A stretch of DNA of 64,000 nt from the NCBI GenBank assembly GCA_037044905.1, contig JBAOKB010000170.1, positions 620,001 through 684,000 on the forward strand. Direction: 5' to 3'. Made by a program: the position numbers and the translations under genes. Positions 22,603 through 35,574 of this stretch are shown piece by piece. Within the stretch, counting starts at the first letter, position 1, and every line of letters starts with the position of its first letter. Source of the stretch: Hortaea werneckii. Lineage: Eukaryota; Ascomycota; Dothideomycetes; Mycosphaerellales; Teratosphaeriaceae. The notes below the pieces were generated by a model. It was given only the letters and a program-made list of their open reading frames with translations, was not told the origin of the DNA and did not search any database.

Positions 22603-25600
22603 GAGGTCAACAATGATACAAGTTACCAGAGCGCCCAGTGTCGAGAGAGTCCGGGTGTGGAAGGGAGCGTGTTGGTCGACAAGCAATGATAATTGAACTC
22701 GGCCGGTGTTGTATGGTGTGCGTTGAAAACTCCCAAGCAAAAGCAGGCGAAGAGAGGAAATATCACCATGCAAGTGGTGGCGATGATGATAAAGCAAAGA
22801 GTAAGTGCTGAGATGTCACGAATGGGTTGTCGAGAATCAAAGCGAATGTGGAATGGGGTGCCCTTGCCAATGCTGACTGACCCGGGGGAGTCCGTGAGGC
22901 GAGTGTGGACTGCGACTGTGGGAGAGATATGCCACAACAAGTATCTGAGATGTTTCTATGGTATGGAGCATGAGCTGCAACTGTAAGGTCCCCGAAATAG
23001 AAGAAGGGTAGCCTAGCTCGAACGGAACAAGGTAGTCAGGCTAGTGGCCCTTCAATAACGGTCCCAGGTAGGGTCCTCGTATGACATCGGCTCGCAGCGG
23101 CGAGTGCCATCGTCTGCCGTTAGGAAGAAGCTTTCACCGCACCTACATGATGCTACATCCCAAGGTAAGCACTGGGGTTGACTCGCTGGGCTGACAGACG
23201 CCGGTCGTTCGGGGCGCACACGCCAGTGGACATGCCCCAAGCGCCTTGGGCAAAAGTATCTTTCCTCCCTCTCGCGTGGCCGAAGGGGTGGTGGCAATGG
23301 GGACGGACGTACGTAAGGCCATGAAACGGGCAAGCGGTAGCTCGTTCCGGACATGCACTACCAAACGCGGATGGCCACCACGATGCATGCCGAAGAACGC
23401 AAATAACAATAATCATCCATCGCGAGGCCAGTAATGACAGGCGACTTGCCGTCGGGAGGACTAGCCTCGCTTCCTATTCACGGACTAAAACAAGCTGTCT
23501 CGCTCATGCCTCGGGGTGATCTGCAGGAACCGCACTTGTGCCTGCGGTCCCGCCCAGGAAGCCTGTGCAAAGGCACGCAAGAGTTAGGTAAACACAGTCT
23601 TCCGGCTTCGACGGGTTGGCCGGCTGCCGGTGCCTGAAGACCCATCAGACGCGCGCTCAGCCGTTGTCCCACATCGGTGGTGCCTTTGGACGAGCGGCGG
23701 TCAGCACAATACAGTATAACCACCGCGCGGCGCGACGGGTCGCAACGCTCACGTTTGCCCTGGCGGCCTTCCTGTTCCCTTCGACGACATGGCGGCATTG
23801 TACATGTGGACTAAGAAAACTGCGGGGACTAGCCTACTAGGTACTTCTAAATTTGGATCCTCATACTTTTTTTTCCCTTCTTTTTCGCTTGGACCTCACC
23901 TTGGACTCGCTAGAGTTGATCATGCACCTACTAATGGTAGGACGGAAACTTAAGACAAGAATACTGAGCTCGAGCACAGACTTGCAGCCCTAACAAGCAT
24001 TGACTTATCGGGCTCATAACATGTCGAGCCGGGTTCGTCTCGCGTTGCACCTACTCCATGGAGTGAACAAGCTTGGCAAGCCTCCGAGAGGGATCGCTGC
24101 TAGAAGAGCTGAAAGTGCACGGGAATAGGAACATTCTACTGAACAAGGCTTGCCTGTAGATGTCTCCGCGGAGTGGACTTCACACTTCAACCTGGAAGCG
24201 CAGCCGTGAGCAGTCGCATTCATCTGGAAACTTCCCCATCCAGATTAGATTTTGTCACGTGTCGAGGATGCTGCATGCAGGGTCACCATGCCGATTTCTT
24301 TTCCTGGCGCAGTGGATTCGCCACGGTAGGGTGGTGGATCTCTCCACTGCTTCCCGGTGACTTGAGTCCATCATGGAACAATGCTTTGCAACCGTGCCGT
24401 ACCGATGGCATGTCGTGCAAACCGGCGTCAGGAAAATCGGCGACGCCGCTGAGTGTGATGTCATGTCTCATGGTCTACGCTTCAACGCCCTCACGGGGCT
24501 TTCGTAAGATCTTATTTGCAACTCTTGTGGCACATGAACGCCATGATAATACTGAGAAAGCTGAAATTCACCAGTACCTCGATGCGAAACAAGGAACCGT
24601 CATGCGAGAAGTGCTGCAGCACAAAATGGTAGAACCTTTCAGCCACGCTCCATGATCTTGAAAAAAGCTTGACTGCGGCACGAGGCAGGCTAACGGCTGC
24701 TAGAGAGCTTTCTATTTCTGTCCCACGGTAAGCCTTCCGTTTTCGAACACTATTCGCTTCCTCTACATACGCACTTCAAAAGAGTTTGTAGCCCGTTGGC
24801 GGAACAGGAATTCGAAGCGAGAACAATGCGCCGCATTTATTATTAGATCGTTCTCCCTGCGCAGTCTACCATCAGTGCTAGTCCAAAAGATGGATCTTGT
24901 TCACAAGACGAATCTGCGTCAAATACTGTGCCCTAACGATGCAGGAACTCTGCTTGTCTGACATGACGCTTATCCTGGCTGCCCTGGCAGCATCTCGCTG
25001 ACTGTGATCGCGGTGTGGCTTTGATGATCAGTCAACCGTGCCACCCTTCACACTGCTCGCTGACATTTTCTGGAACACGCCTCGAACAACCCAAAGTCAT
25101 CTGGGCGTGAGCGGTGAGTTTCGACTTGTTAGCTATATGGCCTTCATTTACCGCAATGCCTACACCTGGGCGAAGGCCTCATACGCATGAGGATCCACAG
25201 TACTTTTGACTTGATTCTCAAGAATAAAGAGGAATTATTGCATGTGGTAGCGTAACTTGATCGACTCGTGGATCTTCTGCTTTGTGTGTCTGGGATCCGC
25301 GCGCGGCCGTACGTCGGCCGAACACTCCTCATGGAGATGAAACATATGGCATTCAAACCCAATGCGATCTACGCCCGCGCACTAGCGATGAAGATCTATA
25401 GCTATTTTGCAAGCGATATTGCGAGATCGACTTCACGCCCTTTCTCAAAATAGACTTGAAACATATCTACGGGACGTCGTGGTATCTGTTATTAGAATGC
25501 GATCATAGTGCTATAGTGCTATGATGGAGTATTAACTTCAAGGTCGGATCGCGGCATAACGGCATTTATTTACAGCTCCCGAAGCTTAATCTCATGCAAG

Positions 25601-28600
25601 CTGGTGGGCACCTTCAGTTCTCACTCGTGGATAAATGATCTCCAGGAGGTGGAGATCTTTCCTTGTTATTTATTGCTCATCATAGCAACAACTGCAGAGC
25701 TCTGATGCCAATCAAGGTAGAAACCATTGCGCGATCCATATATGATACCCATTTGTTGGCGCAGGGTCGAAGTCTGAACCGCGAGTAACCAGGTTACTAC
25801 GACACTACTTGCTTCCGCCATGTGCTCGCAGGCAGGTACGGCTTTTCATGTAGGAGAGCGGCGCGGAAGGTTTCGTTCCAAGTGCGTTGACTTCGGAGCT
25901 ACCAAGATTTGCTTTGACTGCGGCCAAACCCCACCGCCGAGGTGGCTCGTTGACATGGCAGGAATGCCGAATCGACAGTTTTGACCGCTCTTCGTGGATT
26001 TTTTCCATTTCGCAGTACATGGCTCCTGCAGTGAAAGACTTGAGAAGGAGGTACCCCTGGAGGAGAACCAGATCCCACCGGAGAGTCCCGGTGGAGGAGC
26101 CAGCCTGGCCTGAGTAAGGTTTCTGGAGATATCGCGAGAGGACCACGTTGATTATGACGACATTTCATCACGCCTCCTAGAGACTCTTGGGGGCCACGCG
26201 GCCAGTGAAAGAGACACCGGGCGTTGACCTAGATCGGGCCATTTTCGTTCATACGGCGGTGAAGACCGCAAACCTAACTCGCATACTATAGTACTCAGCC
26301 TTCAATTCAGCATGAAGCGAACTTGTCGGAGGGACTAACTGACAAAAATTACCACGGAGATGGTGAATTGCTTGACTGGGCTCAGTCATTGTAGCACCCG
26401 GCACTATCATTTCGTCGGTACGCTCGCCAGGTCCATGGTCAACGAAACACCGGGAATGGATTTAACGGTTGGATCGGGCTCCGGCTGCAGCTTCTCCATA
26501 CAAATTTCTGCTAGCTCTTGCTTTCGCTGGGCTCGAGCACATCGTCAAGGAGCATGTGTTTTTCGGCTAGTCTTTCATAGAAGTTGGATAGCGGCTAGGT
26601 CAAAAGGGGAAGGTACGCGGGTGAGATGTGGGAAGTGAGGCCGGAGGCAACCTAGAGCGCCAACCACAGGAAGTCTGTCACGTTTTGCGCAAGACCGGAC
26701 TGCTCTTTGTGGTGACACCACGCGAACCTGACAAGAGCATTGTCTTGTCGGACCGAAAGGGTTTTGCGTCTTTTCCTCTTCTTTTGACCTCGACTTCTTC
26801 ATCAATGAACGCAGTATGGCGCTAAAAGAATTAGCTCAACGTAGGATGAAGTAACAATCATGACCAAGGTGTTTGTTCGGATGGCACAGTTGCTGTTTCC
26901 GGGTCATTGCATTTCCGGTTTGCTGGTGCATCTCCGCCACGTGCTTGCAGGCACTGGGCCTCTTCGCTGGCGTTTAGCTATCCTCCTGATCCTCATCCGG
27001 GCGCAGGTTTGATTGAGGAATGCGAGATTGCCATCATGCCTCGAGGGTCTAGATGCTTGAAGCAAATACGCATTCAAGTGATCAAGAAAAGACCACCCGT
27101 CATGATCTACCATGTGACTTCAAAACAGTAATGCACTCGGCAAGAAGCTGAGTTTTCCACTGAGGAAATTGTTAAATACACAAAGGAACACACACGTGTT
27201 TTATTTAATAAATGGGTATCCCCCAATGCGAGTCGTCTCATTCACAATGTCGTCCTATCGCCGGACAGAACCCACGACTTCGATAGAACAGCGGATCTTC
27301 TCACTAACAACACAGCAAGCTTCGAAATCTAGCATAAGATCCTATCGCAAGTTCTCGAATCTACCCCTAGCCCTTCGATTGGCAATTACCATCACCATAT
27401 TCCACAACTTTCAGACTCCTCCGACGTGGTTGTGCGAATTATGCAAGCGCTCATGACATTCTCGCAGATGTAGCAGAAGATGTTGCGGAGCTTATGACCA
27501 TCCATTGGGAATGAATTCAAGGAGCGTGGGCTCTGGTCGAGAAAAGGAGTGCCCAGTGGTGCAAAGGGCGAGTGCGATCTCAAATATTGAGCGATTCAGG
27601 GCTTAACGTATCCATACAATGCACGGGCATTTGAGCAAGAACGGCGTATGTATGGATGGTCACAACTACCTGGTTGCAGGATCATTTCAACCCTGTCCTG
27701 GATAAAAGGAAGGCGGCGAGACCAGTGTCTTTCCTTTTCTTTCTTTTCTTTCGTGGGGCGCTTTTGATATATAAGCATGGTGCGCTCAAATGTTGGAGCT
27801 GACCTCAACGCTTGACTTGCTTCGCGGCTACTCAAGCTATGGATAGCCAGCTAGTGCCAAGTCACTATGATGCGCGCAGTTTGGCTCGCTTGACCCGAAT
27901 CGGCCCCTTTAGCCGTACCATTTGTTCTGCTGGCGTCTGGATACGCGAAGCTAAGCCACATCAAAAAGAGGAGAGGATACAAAAATGAAGAAACAGGCAG
28001 CTCATTGAGCATGAAAGCAAAGGTCAACTTGCACTTATCATCCGACCTCTTCAAGTTTTCTCAACAAATCTTCGCCGGGGGCAAGGGCAAGGTACATTCA
28101 CGGCCACGGCATCACGGTACTTGCTGCACAACACCATGGACATTGGCAGTGACGGCTCGAGCAGTCGAGACCTCTTCATCGGCGAACATAGGAATCCAGT
28201 GCCATCGATGATGTCTGCCTGATAAATGGCGGGTGATGAACACACATCAAAGAGCTACAGAAGGGGCTCGGATAGAAGGTCTACCAAACAGTGTCCCCAA
28301 GCCATTGTCACATTACAGACTACTGACACAACATATAGATGCCAGTCCTCGGGGATGGAGGACAGCTCTCGCCGCTCGGCGCACAAGACTGGTATAGACC
28401 TGAGATCGGTTTGACGACAATAGTTGGGATCAAGCAGGGAAAGAGCGTTGCCAGACCGAGCTCGAGAGCCAGTACAACGCCTTTGAAAGCAGTTGATGTA
28501 CACCGGAAAGGCAACCGCGAATGGCCACCAAGATGGCAGAGAATCGCCAGAGGACCTGTCACCAGATGGTGGAAGAGATGCCCAGGCTTTGAGCAGAAGT

Positions 28601-29582
28601 TGCTGGGCTCGAAGAGGACGAGGATGGCTATCCTGGCGGATATGATGAAGCTGGCGCTGGGAACATGATACCGCGGATGATGACGAAAAGATGCTGGGGA
28701 ACTTTGATGGATAGCTCGATCTGAGGACCAACGAGCGGCCCATGTAGCAGAAAGGATATTATCCCCATGCCTTGGCAGAGGACGTGCAGAAGCAGCTGCC
28801 GTCGGTACATCTGCAGGTGTGATGTTGTTCATCAGGGCATGAAGTCTAGTCGGAGACATTAATCACGGAGAGTAACCAGCGGACGCGTTTTGCAAGATAC
28901 TGATTCAGGTTTCATGCTGAGTCGTGGAGGTACTGTCAGCTTCGTATCCTTCGTACCTTACATGTGCGTTATTCTCCCTACCACCGGTACAGCAGCCGAC
29001 AGTATGAGCTCTGCCGAGTAGCCAAGTCAAATCCCGAGCAAACCATTTCACGTGATTGGCTAGCACTGGATCTCGCGTGCCCTGAGGCGCTAAAATGAGC
29101 CTATGATACAATGGCTCGGGCGCCAGGCGTGCAAAGGCAGCGCAAGCGCGACGCCAGCGAAACGTTGGACTTTGGTGTTTATTGGTTGCACGTTAGGGAA
29201 CGTCGTGAAGGGGGTGGTTTGATAGCAGCTGCTGCATCTTCACCTCCCCCATACCTCCTACGATTCACTACGAAACTTCGCATGGTCCTTTTGAAAGCGT
29301 TATTGACTGGCATTTTCCGCGGGCGCGTGTTCGGTGCGGCATAATAGAGGGGCAAACGGCAATACATATCGCGGTCGGGAACTTGGAAGAGCAGAAGGCG
29401 GTCTCGATGGTTGGTCCTGCTAGGCGACGATAACCTACGCCTACGTTCGCGCATTGGCTATCTGCCTTTCTGTACCCCGGACATCGGAATACTTGTGCGA
29501 GAGCATACGTTGCATTGGGGAGCGGCACGAGGGAGACGGACAAACGCACCACCCCACGCCCATATCTTGAGCAGCTGGACAC
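22603..29582. other. Gene-poor stretch, 7 kb
   Basis: This lies between the second Zn2Cys6 factor (minus strand) and the CSC1-like channel (plus strand), so it contains both promoters. I found no intact gene in either direction. Sub-regions such as 25140-25800 are visibly A+T richer. A coding-like fragment with two in-frame stops lies at 28404-28724. Long overlapping frames on the opposite strand (28255-28859) are its shadows or chance. Old, mutated repeats may be present but cannot be recognised by eye. Confidence 0.45.
28404..28724 (+). pseudogene. Coding-like fragment with two in-frame TGA stops
   Basis: One frame reads FDDNSWDQAGKERCQTELE after a TGA at 28401 and stays protein-like to a TGA at 28722. 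It is interrupted by TGA at 28494 and 28590, each of which would be Arg if CGA. The tail (AGLEEDEDGYPGGYDEAGAG) is acidic and Gly-rich. I do not recognise the family. It may be a decayed gene or a chance frame. Confidence 0.2.
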
Positions 29583-32500
29583 ATGGCGGAGCCACCAACC
29601 CCAACGGCGACGCAATGCGCCAACAATGGCATTCTGGATTTCATCAACTGTGGCAGCGGTAGCGCCCTGAACAGTGAAGGAACGTCCGTCAACACCCTCC
29701 TCGCCGCAATTGCTGGTTCTTTTGCGTCGTTCGGTGCACAATTCCTGGTCTTCTCTATCCTCCGCCTGCGGCTGAGCCGCATCTACCGTCCGCGAAGCTA
29801 CTTAGTACCGGAGCGAGAACGAGTGCCACCGCCGCCGAATGGAATATACCAATGGTTGGGTCCCCTGTTCACCACGCCGAACCTGGCCTTCATTCAGAAG
29901 TGCGGCCTGGATGCATACTTTTTCCTACGCTACCTCCGCATGCTTCTAAAGCTCTTCTTCCCGCTCGCTCTGATCATCCTGCCAATCTTGTTGCCGGTCA
30001 ACAGATATTCAGGCACCGACGCAGACGCAGACGCACCTGGCGGCCTGGATCGACTTAGTATCTCGAATGTCGCCCCGACCCACGTCCGTCGCCGGCTATG
30101 GGCTCACTTGATCCTGGCAGTTGGTGTCGTAATTGGTTCTGCTATGTCGTCTTCCACGAACTTCGCGGCTACATCCGCGTCCGGCAAGCCTACCTCACCT
30201 CTCCTCAACACCGTATCCGGGCCTCTGCCACTACAGTCCTCGTAACTGGCATTCCGCGCAAGTGGCTCACCCTAGAAGCATTGGCTGGCCTTTACGATGT
30301 CTTTCCGGGTGGCATTAAAAACATCTGGATCAACCGCAATTTCGACTCACTTAGCGACAAGGTCAATCAGCGTGCCAAGATTGCTAAGAGCCTCGAAGAT
30401 GCGGAGACTAGTCTGATAAAGCTGTGTCGGAAGAAGCATGAGGCGAAGCTGAAAAAGAAAGGAAGGCGGAAGGGCTGAAAAAGCGGACGAAGCAGGAGAG
30501 GAGGCAAAAGCAAACGCGTGATGATGCGGCGGCTGAGGCTATGGCTGAAAGTGGCGGAATGAGTGCAGGAGATCAACACGAGACAATGCATGGATTGCAG
30601 GACGTACTGCATGAGGCTGAGGAGCAGGAGAGGACGCACGAGGCACAGGAGAAGGAGAGGAGGCGGCGTACATTGCAGCTCGGCGCTGTCGGTGACGGAT
30701 TAGACCGCGTAGGCCTGGGTGCTGTCAATCATGGACTTGGCTCAGGTTGGGCGCCGTAGCTGGTGGATTCGGAGCGCTTGGGCGCGGAATAGGCGCGTTT
30801 GGTCAACGAATGGCTGGAGATATGGATGAGGGCATGCACAAAGCCGGTCATAACTTTGACTATGGAATCGACCATGCTAATACTGGAACCGGGTTTGCAG
30901 ACGATGAGGATTTGTATCGCCAGAGTGTAGTGAGCGAAGACTCCACATCGACGCCTAGAAGGCCCGGATACCGGCGAGCGTCGGTGCTTAACCAAGTTGG
31001 AGAGGAGCGCGAACCTGGTAAGACGTCCATGGATGAGAGGGACGCAAGACTTGAAGCCGGAAGACTTGGGAGCCAGCTTGATGGCGTACTAAAGACCCCC
31101 GCCGTCGAGAACCCCCCTCCTGTACCAGAAAAAGATGCGCAGTCCGAACAACAAGCGCCAGGGACGCAGCAACCTCATCCATTCGCGCAAACAGCACCGC
31201 TGCCAGGCTCTCGTACCGAACAGCAAAGACTCGAAAGCTCATCGCCTTCTAGCGAGCGAACCTTGCAAGGACCTCCGGAACTTGACATGACACGACCAAG
31301 CGCCGAGAACAGGCCGAAGGATCAAATGGAGATCGAGGAGCCTGCATCGCACAGGAAGCCGAAACCTCTTTGGAAGGTCTGGAAACACATCGACAACGAT
31401 CATAGCCTTGCGCTGCCGAGCCCACAGCCGCATACAGCAGATGAGGATGAATTCCCGCTCAACGTGCAGGCACTAAGAGCTACCCCTGCTGGACGAGATC
31501 TGAAGCAGAAGCCAGAACAAGCAGTGAGCAGCGGGAAGAGGAGCTGGTATTCTAAGCTGCTTTTCTGGCAAAAGCAGGGAGGCGATGGGAATGAAGGGAG
31601 CCCAGAGGAGGAAGTGTATCCTGACGCCTACAACAAAGAATGGGATGCGGATCAAGATGAAGAGCCCAGGTGGAGGCATTACATCGAGCCCAAGGATCGT
31701 GAAACGGTGCGCCTCCCTCTCTTCGCCCCGTCGTGGTTTCCTTCCCTCCCGTTTGTCGGAGAGAAAGCGGACCGCATCTACCACCTTCGTCGCGAGCTGG
31801 CTCGTCTGAACCTCGAGATCGAGGCGGACCAGGCCGACGTGGAAAAGTTCCCTTTCATGAACTCCGCCTTCATTCAATTCAACCACCAGGTCGCAGCGCA
31901 CATGGCGTGCCAAAGCCTAAGTCACCATGTTCCACAGCAGATGGCGCCAAGGATCGTGGAGATCAGCCCTGACGATGTGTTGTGGGACAACATGTCTCTC
32001 CGGTGGTGGGAGAGGTATCTCAGAACGGCAGTCATTCTGGTTATCTGTGCTGGTCTCATCGTCCTCTATGCCATTCCGGTCACCTTCACATCCTTGCTGT
32101 CGAAAGTCAGCGTTCTGGCCGAGTCGTACACATGGCTGGCATGGCTCGAGGATCTCCCAGAAGTCGCTATAAGTATCATACAGGGTCTTCTGCCTCCTGT
32201 CTTGCTGAGCGTCATTTTGGCACTCGTCCCCATCATCTTCCGATTACTGGTCCATCAGCAGGGTGTCCCAACTGGAAATGCGCGTGAGATGGGCGTGCAG
32301 GTCTGGTACTTTGCTTTCCTGTTCATCCAGGTCTTCTTCGTTGTCACGCTGTCCTCAGGACTTACTGAGTTCTTCAGGGCTCTCGCGAGCCAGCCGGATC
32401 AAGTGGTCAAGAACCTGGCGGAGAACCTGCCGAAAGCAGCGGACTACTTCTTTTCCTACCTAATGGTGCAAGCGCTGTCTTCTTCGGCTTCCGCGCTCTT

Positions 32501-33815
32501 GCAGACCGGTAGTCTCGTCGTCTGGTTTTTGCTGGGACCGTTGCTGGACTCGACACCGAGACAGAAGTGGACAAGGCAGACGACACTTAATAAGGTCCAG
32601 TGGGGCACTTTCTTCCCACCTTTCGCCAACTTCGCTGTCATCGGCATCATCTACTCGATCATCGCGCCGCTCATTCTGGTCTTCATGCTCATCATCTTCT
32701 CGCTCTTCTGGATCGTGTATCGGTACAATGTCCTGTACGTGTATCGCTTCTTCAACGATACAGGGGGTCTACTGTTTCCTACAGCCGTCAATCAGCTTTT
32801 TGTTGGCGTCTACTTCCTGGAGTTGTGTCTCACGGGATACTTTTTCATTTCGCAGGATGCGAATGGCAATGCCGCTTGCATCCCGCAGGGTGCTATCATG
32901 ATCGTGGTGTTGGTACTTACCGTGTTGTATCAGTGGCAACTGAACCGCGCATTTGACCCGCTGTTCAAGTACCTGCCGATCACGTTGGAGGATGAAGCGG
33001 TCATTCGCGATGAAGAATTCGCGAGGGCGCAGGCAAGTCGCTTTGCGCCGCTTACCCAAGACCAAGATGGCAACGGGATCAATGATGATCAGGAAGACAT
33101 TGAAAAGGTGATGGAGCGAAAAGAGGAAAGGGATCAGGCAGAAAGCTGGGCGGCAGAGGAGCAGGATAGGCAGAGGGCAGCGGAGCATAGGCGTTCCAGC
33201 CGTCTGTCTGCGCAGATGACGCCACCAATCGTGACTCCGGTCAGCAACCAAGGTAGCTGGAAGAACCGCCAGACACCAAACGATCTCTGGCGCCACGCTG
33301 CGCCTCAAGCTGTCACACGTCTAAGACACCTGGCCGAAGGGAAACGCGCCCAAGATCGCAAGGCCGCGGCTGCCTCTAAAGGCGACGCCAATGGCGCATC
33401 CAAAGGACCTCGACCCAAAGCGCAGCGCCGAGATGTCGAAGCGCAGCACACTACCGTCGGCGACGTTCTCTTCTCCGGCTTCGCAGACGAGCTTGAGGAC
33501 CTCACAAACGAGGAGCGTGATCTTCTCGTCCGGTACGCTTTCCAGCACTCCGCGCTGCGGGCCAAGCGGCCTGTAGTCTGGATCCCCAGGGACAAGCTCG
33601 GGGTTTCGGACGACGAGATCAAACGCGCGAAGAAGATGAGCACGGTCGAGATCCCGGGCGATGTGGCGGGCGATCGGGAGAAAGGGGATGGGAGGATGGT
33701 GGAGAGGACGAATATCTGGATGAGTAACGAGGGGACCGCGTTAGATGGGAAGGGGAAGGTCGTTTTCAGGCGGAGTCCACCGGATTTCTCTAATGTGGAC
33801 CTGATCGCGTTGTAG
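29583..33815 (+). CDS. CSC1/OSCA-type channel (RSN1/PHM7 family), three frame breaks
   Basis: One intron-free gene of about 1,411 residues, if three missing bases are allowed for. The N-terminal part (from MAEPPTPTATQ) has the RSN1-type membrane spans. The cytosolic PHM7-type domain starts at SATTVLVTGIPRKWLTLE. After a long charged, disordered insert come SAFIQFNHQVAAHMACQSL, then WDNMSLRWWERYLR and about nine membrane spans (for example VILVICAGLIVLYAIPVTF) of the calcium-permeable, osmosensitive channel domain. The tail is charged. The frame changes by -1 at TT 30133-30134 (ILAVGVVI to WFCYVVFHEL), at the A run 30452-30456 (EAKLKK to ERKAEGLKKR), and at TT 30747-30748 (to LGAVAGGFGAL). The shifts sum to three, so the last 3 kb are in the original frame. 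Confidence 0.88.
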
Positions 33816-34327
33816 AGGTGGAGGTAAAGACGAGGCTAGCGTGATACGTACGCACCTGCTGTCACTTCGCTAGGCGGAGTTTTCTGTTTTTATTGATCAT
33901 GCTGCGATTCGAGCGAAGCATTGGAGAGGGACTTTTGCATTTGACCAACACCATTGCGTTGCATTGCATATTCTTAATGGCGCTATATACCCTGGGATTT
34001 TAATTTAAAGTTCTTGGTCATTCCAGCTGAACGGACAGGAAAGGCAGACGCTCTCGCTGTCTACCTCAATCGGAGGCTCAAGGTGCTCATTTCTTGTTTG
34101 TGAATGAAGCCGTGAGCGCAGCACGGCGTACGATATTATGAAGTTTACCATTGACGTCGTCGCTGGGGAACCGCTGTGAGTGGGGCGTGGGGCATGTCGC
34201 TTTCTGCCCCTCTCAACTTTTCGTGTTCCTGAGTCCCCGCCATCATTGATCCTTCAAAGTCCCCTCCGTTGTCCTTTCACTCGATAATCTGTCTCTTGAT
34301 CATACAATCTAAATACAACATCCGATC
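33816..34327. other. Intergenic, 512 bp
   Basis: This is 3' flank of the channel gene and promoter of adenosine kinase, on the same strand. A pyrimidine-rich stretch lies just before the kinase ATG. No gene is seen. Confidence 0.6.
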
Positions 34328-35574
34328 ATGGCATCTTACGAGCTTCTCTGCCTTGAGAACCCTCTCCTGGATATCCAGGCTCAAGGGTAAAGATTCCATC
34401 ACCCTCCTCCTGGATGGCCAATGGCTCCGGAATGAAAGACAATCGATCGCTAACACGAGCCAAGCGACGATGCACTTCTCCAGAAGTACGGACTGAAGCC
34501 CAACGATGCTATCCTCGCAGAGGAGAAGCACCTTGGCATCTACGCCGACCTGCTCTCCCGCAATGCCCAGCTCCTTCCTGGTGGCGCCGCCCAGAACACT
34601 GCCCGTGGAGCGCAGTACCTCCTCCCGCCCTCGTCCGTCATGTTCATCGGCTGCGTTGGCAAGGACGAGTCGGCCGAGAAGCTCGCTGCTGGCAACAGGG
34701 CCGCTGGTCTCGAGTACTGCTACCGCTACGACGAGCAGGCTGCCACGGGTAGGTGCGGTGTGGTCATCACCGGACACAACAGGAGCATGTGCACGGATCT
34801 CGCCGCGGCGAACTGCTACAAGCTGGAGCACTTGAAGGAGAACTGGAGCTTGGTCGAGAGGAGCAAGGCGTTGTTTGTGGGCGGATACCACTTGACGGTC
34901 AGCGTGGACTCGATCATGGCACTTTGCGAGGAGGCAGCGACCAAGAACAAGGTAAGTCCCTCCAACAGCTGGCATGGACCCACTTCTACGAGACGAGATA
35001 GACGCTGACGAGCGGCTGGCTCTAGCCCTTCATCCTGTCCCTCTCCGCACCATTCATTCCCCAGTTCTTCAAGGAACCCCTTGACAAGACGGCTCCGTAC
35101 TGGGACTACGTCGTCGGCAACGAGACCGAGGCTCAGTCCTACGCCGACTCGCACGATCTGAACACCCACTCCATCCCGGAGATCGCTACGCACCTCGCTA
35201 ATCTGCCGAAGAAGAACACGCAGCGTAAGCGTGTCGCTATCATCACCCAGGGCACTGACCCTACTGTCATTGCTGTACAGGGTGAGAGCGGAGTGAAGAC
35301 CTTCCCAGTGCACAAGATTGGCAAGGATGAGATCGTAGACACCACCGGAGCCGGTGACGCATTTGCTGGCGGCTTCTTCGCCGGTGTGGCTAAGGGCGAA
35401 TCGCTGGAGCGGTGTGTGGACATGGGCCAGTGGCTCGCCGCACTTAGTCTGAGGGAGTTGGGTCCTGCGTATGTTCACCCACGTATCGAAACATTGTCCA
35501 CTTTTCAGTGCGTTTACTGACGTTCATGGAACAGTTACCCGATGCCGAAGAAGACTTTCACCCCTTCCTCCTAA
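34328..35574 (+). CDS. ADO1: Adenosine kinase
   Basis: The exons are 34328-34386, 34465-34951, 35026-35468 and 35535-35574, giving 342 residues, the usual family length. The introns start GTAAAG, GTAAGT and GTATGT, and a GCTAAC branch site is visible in the first. The protein starts MASYELLCLENPLLDIQAQG. It contains PGGAAQNTARGAQYLL (PfkB signature 1), GRCGVVITGHNRSMCTDLAA (substrate lid region) and DTTGAGDAFAGGFFAG (PfkB signature 2, with the catalytic Asp of GAGD). It phosphorylates adenosine to AMP, which recycles adenosine released by S-adenosylhomocysteine hydrolase. No anomalies are seen. Confidence 0.97.

Noticed and set aside
28255..28859. Two overlapping open frames of 162 and 179 codons, minus strand, with hydrophobic stretches
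   Set aside because: They are antisense to the more protein-like plus-strand fragment and to each other. Neither shows a domain or membrane topology of a known family.
34328..35574. AAH1 and ADO1 as a purine-salvage cluster
   Set aside because: They are about 15 kb apart with an unrelated regulator, a channel gene and a gene-poor stretch between them. Co-occurrence in one window is not evidence of a cluster.
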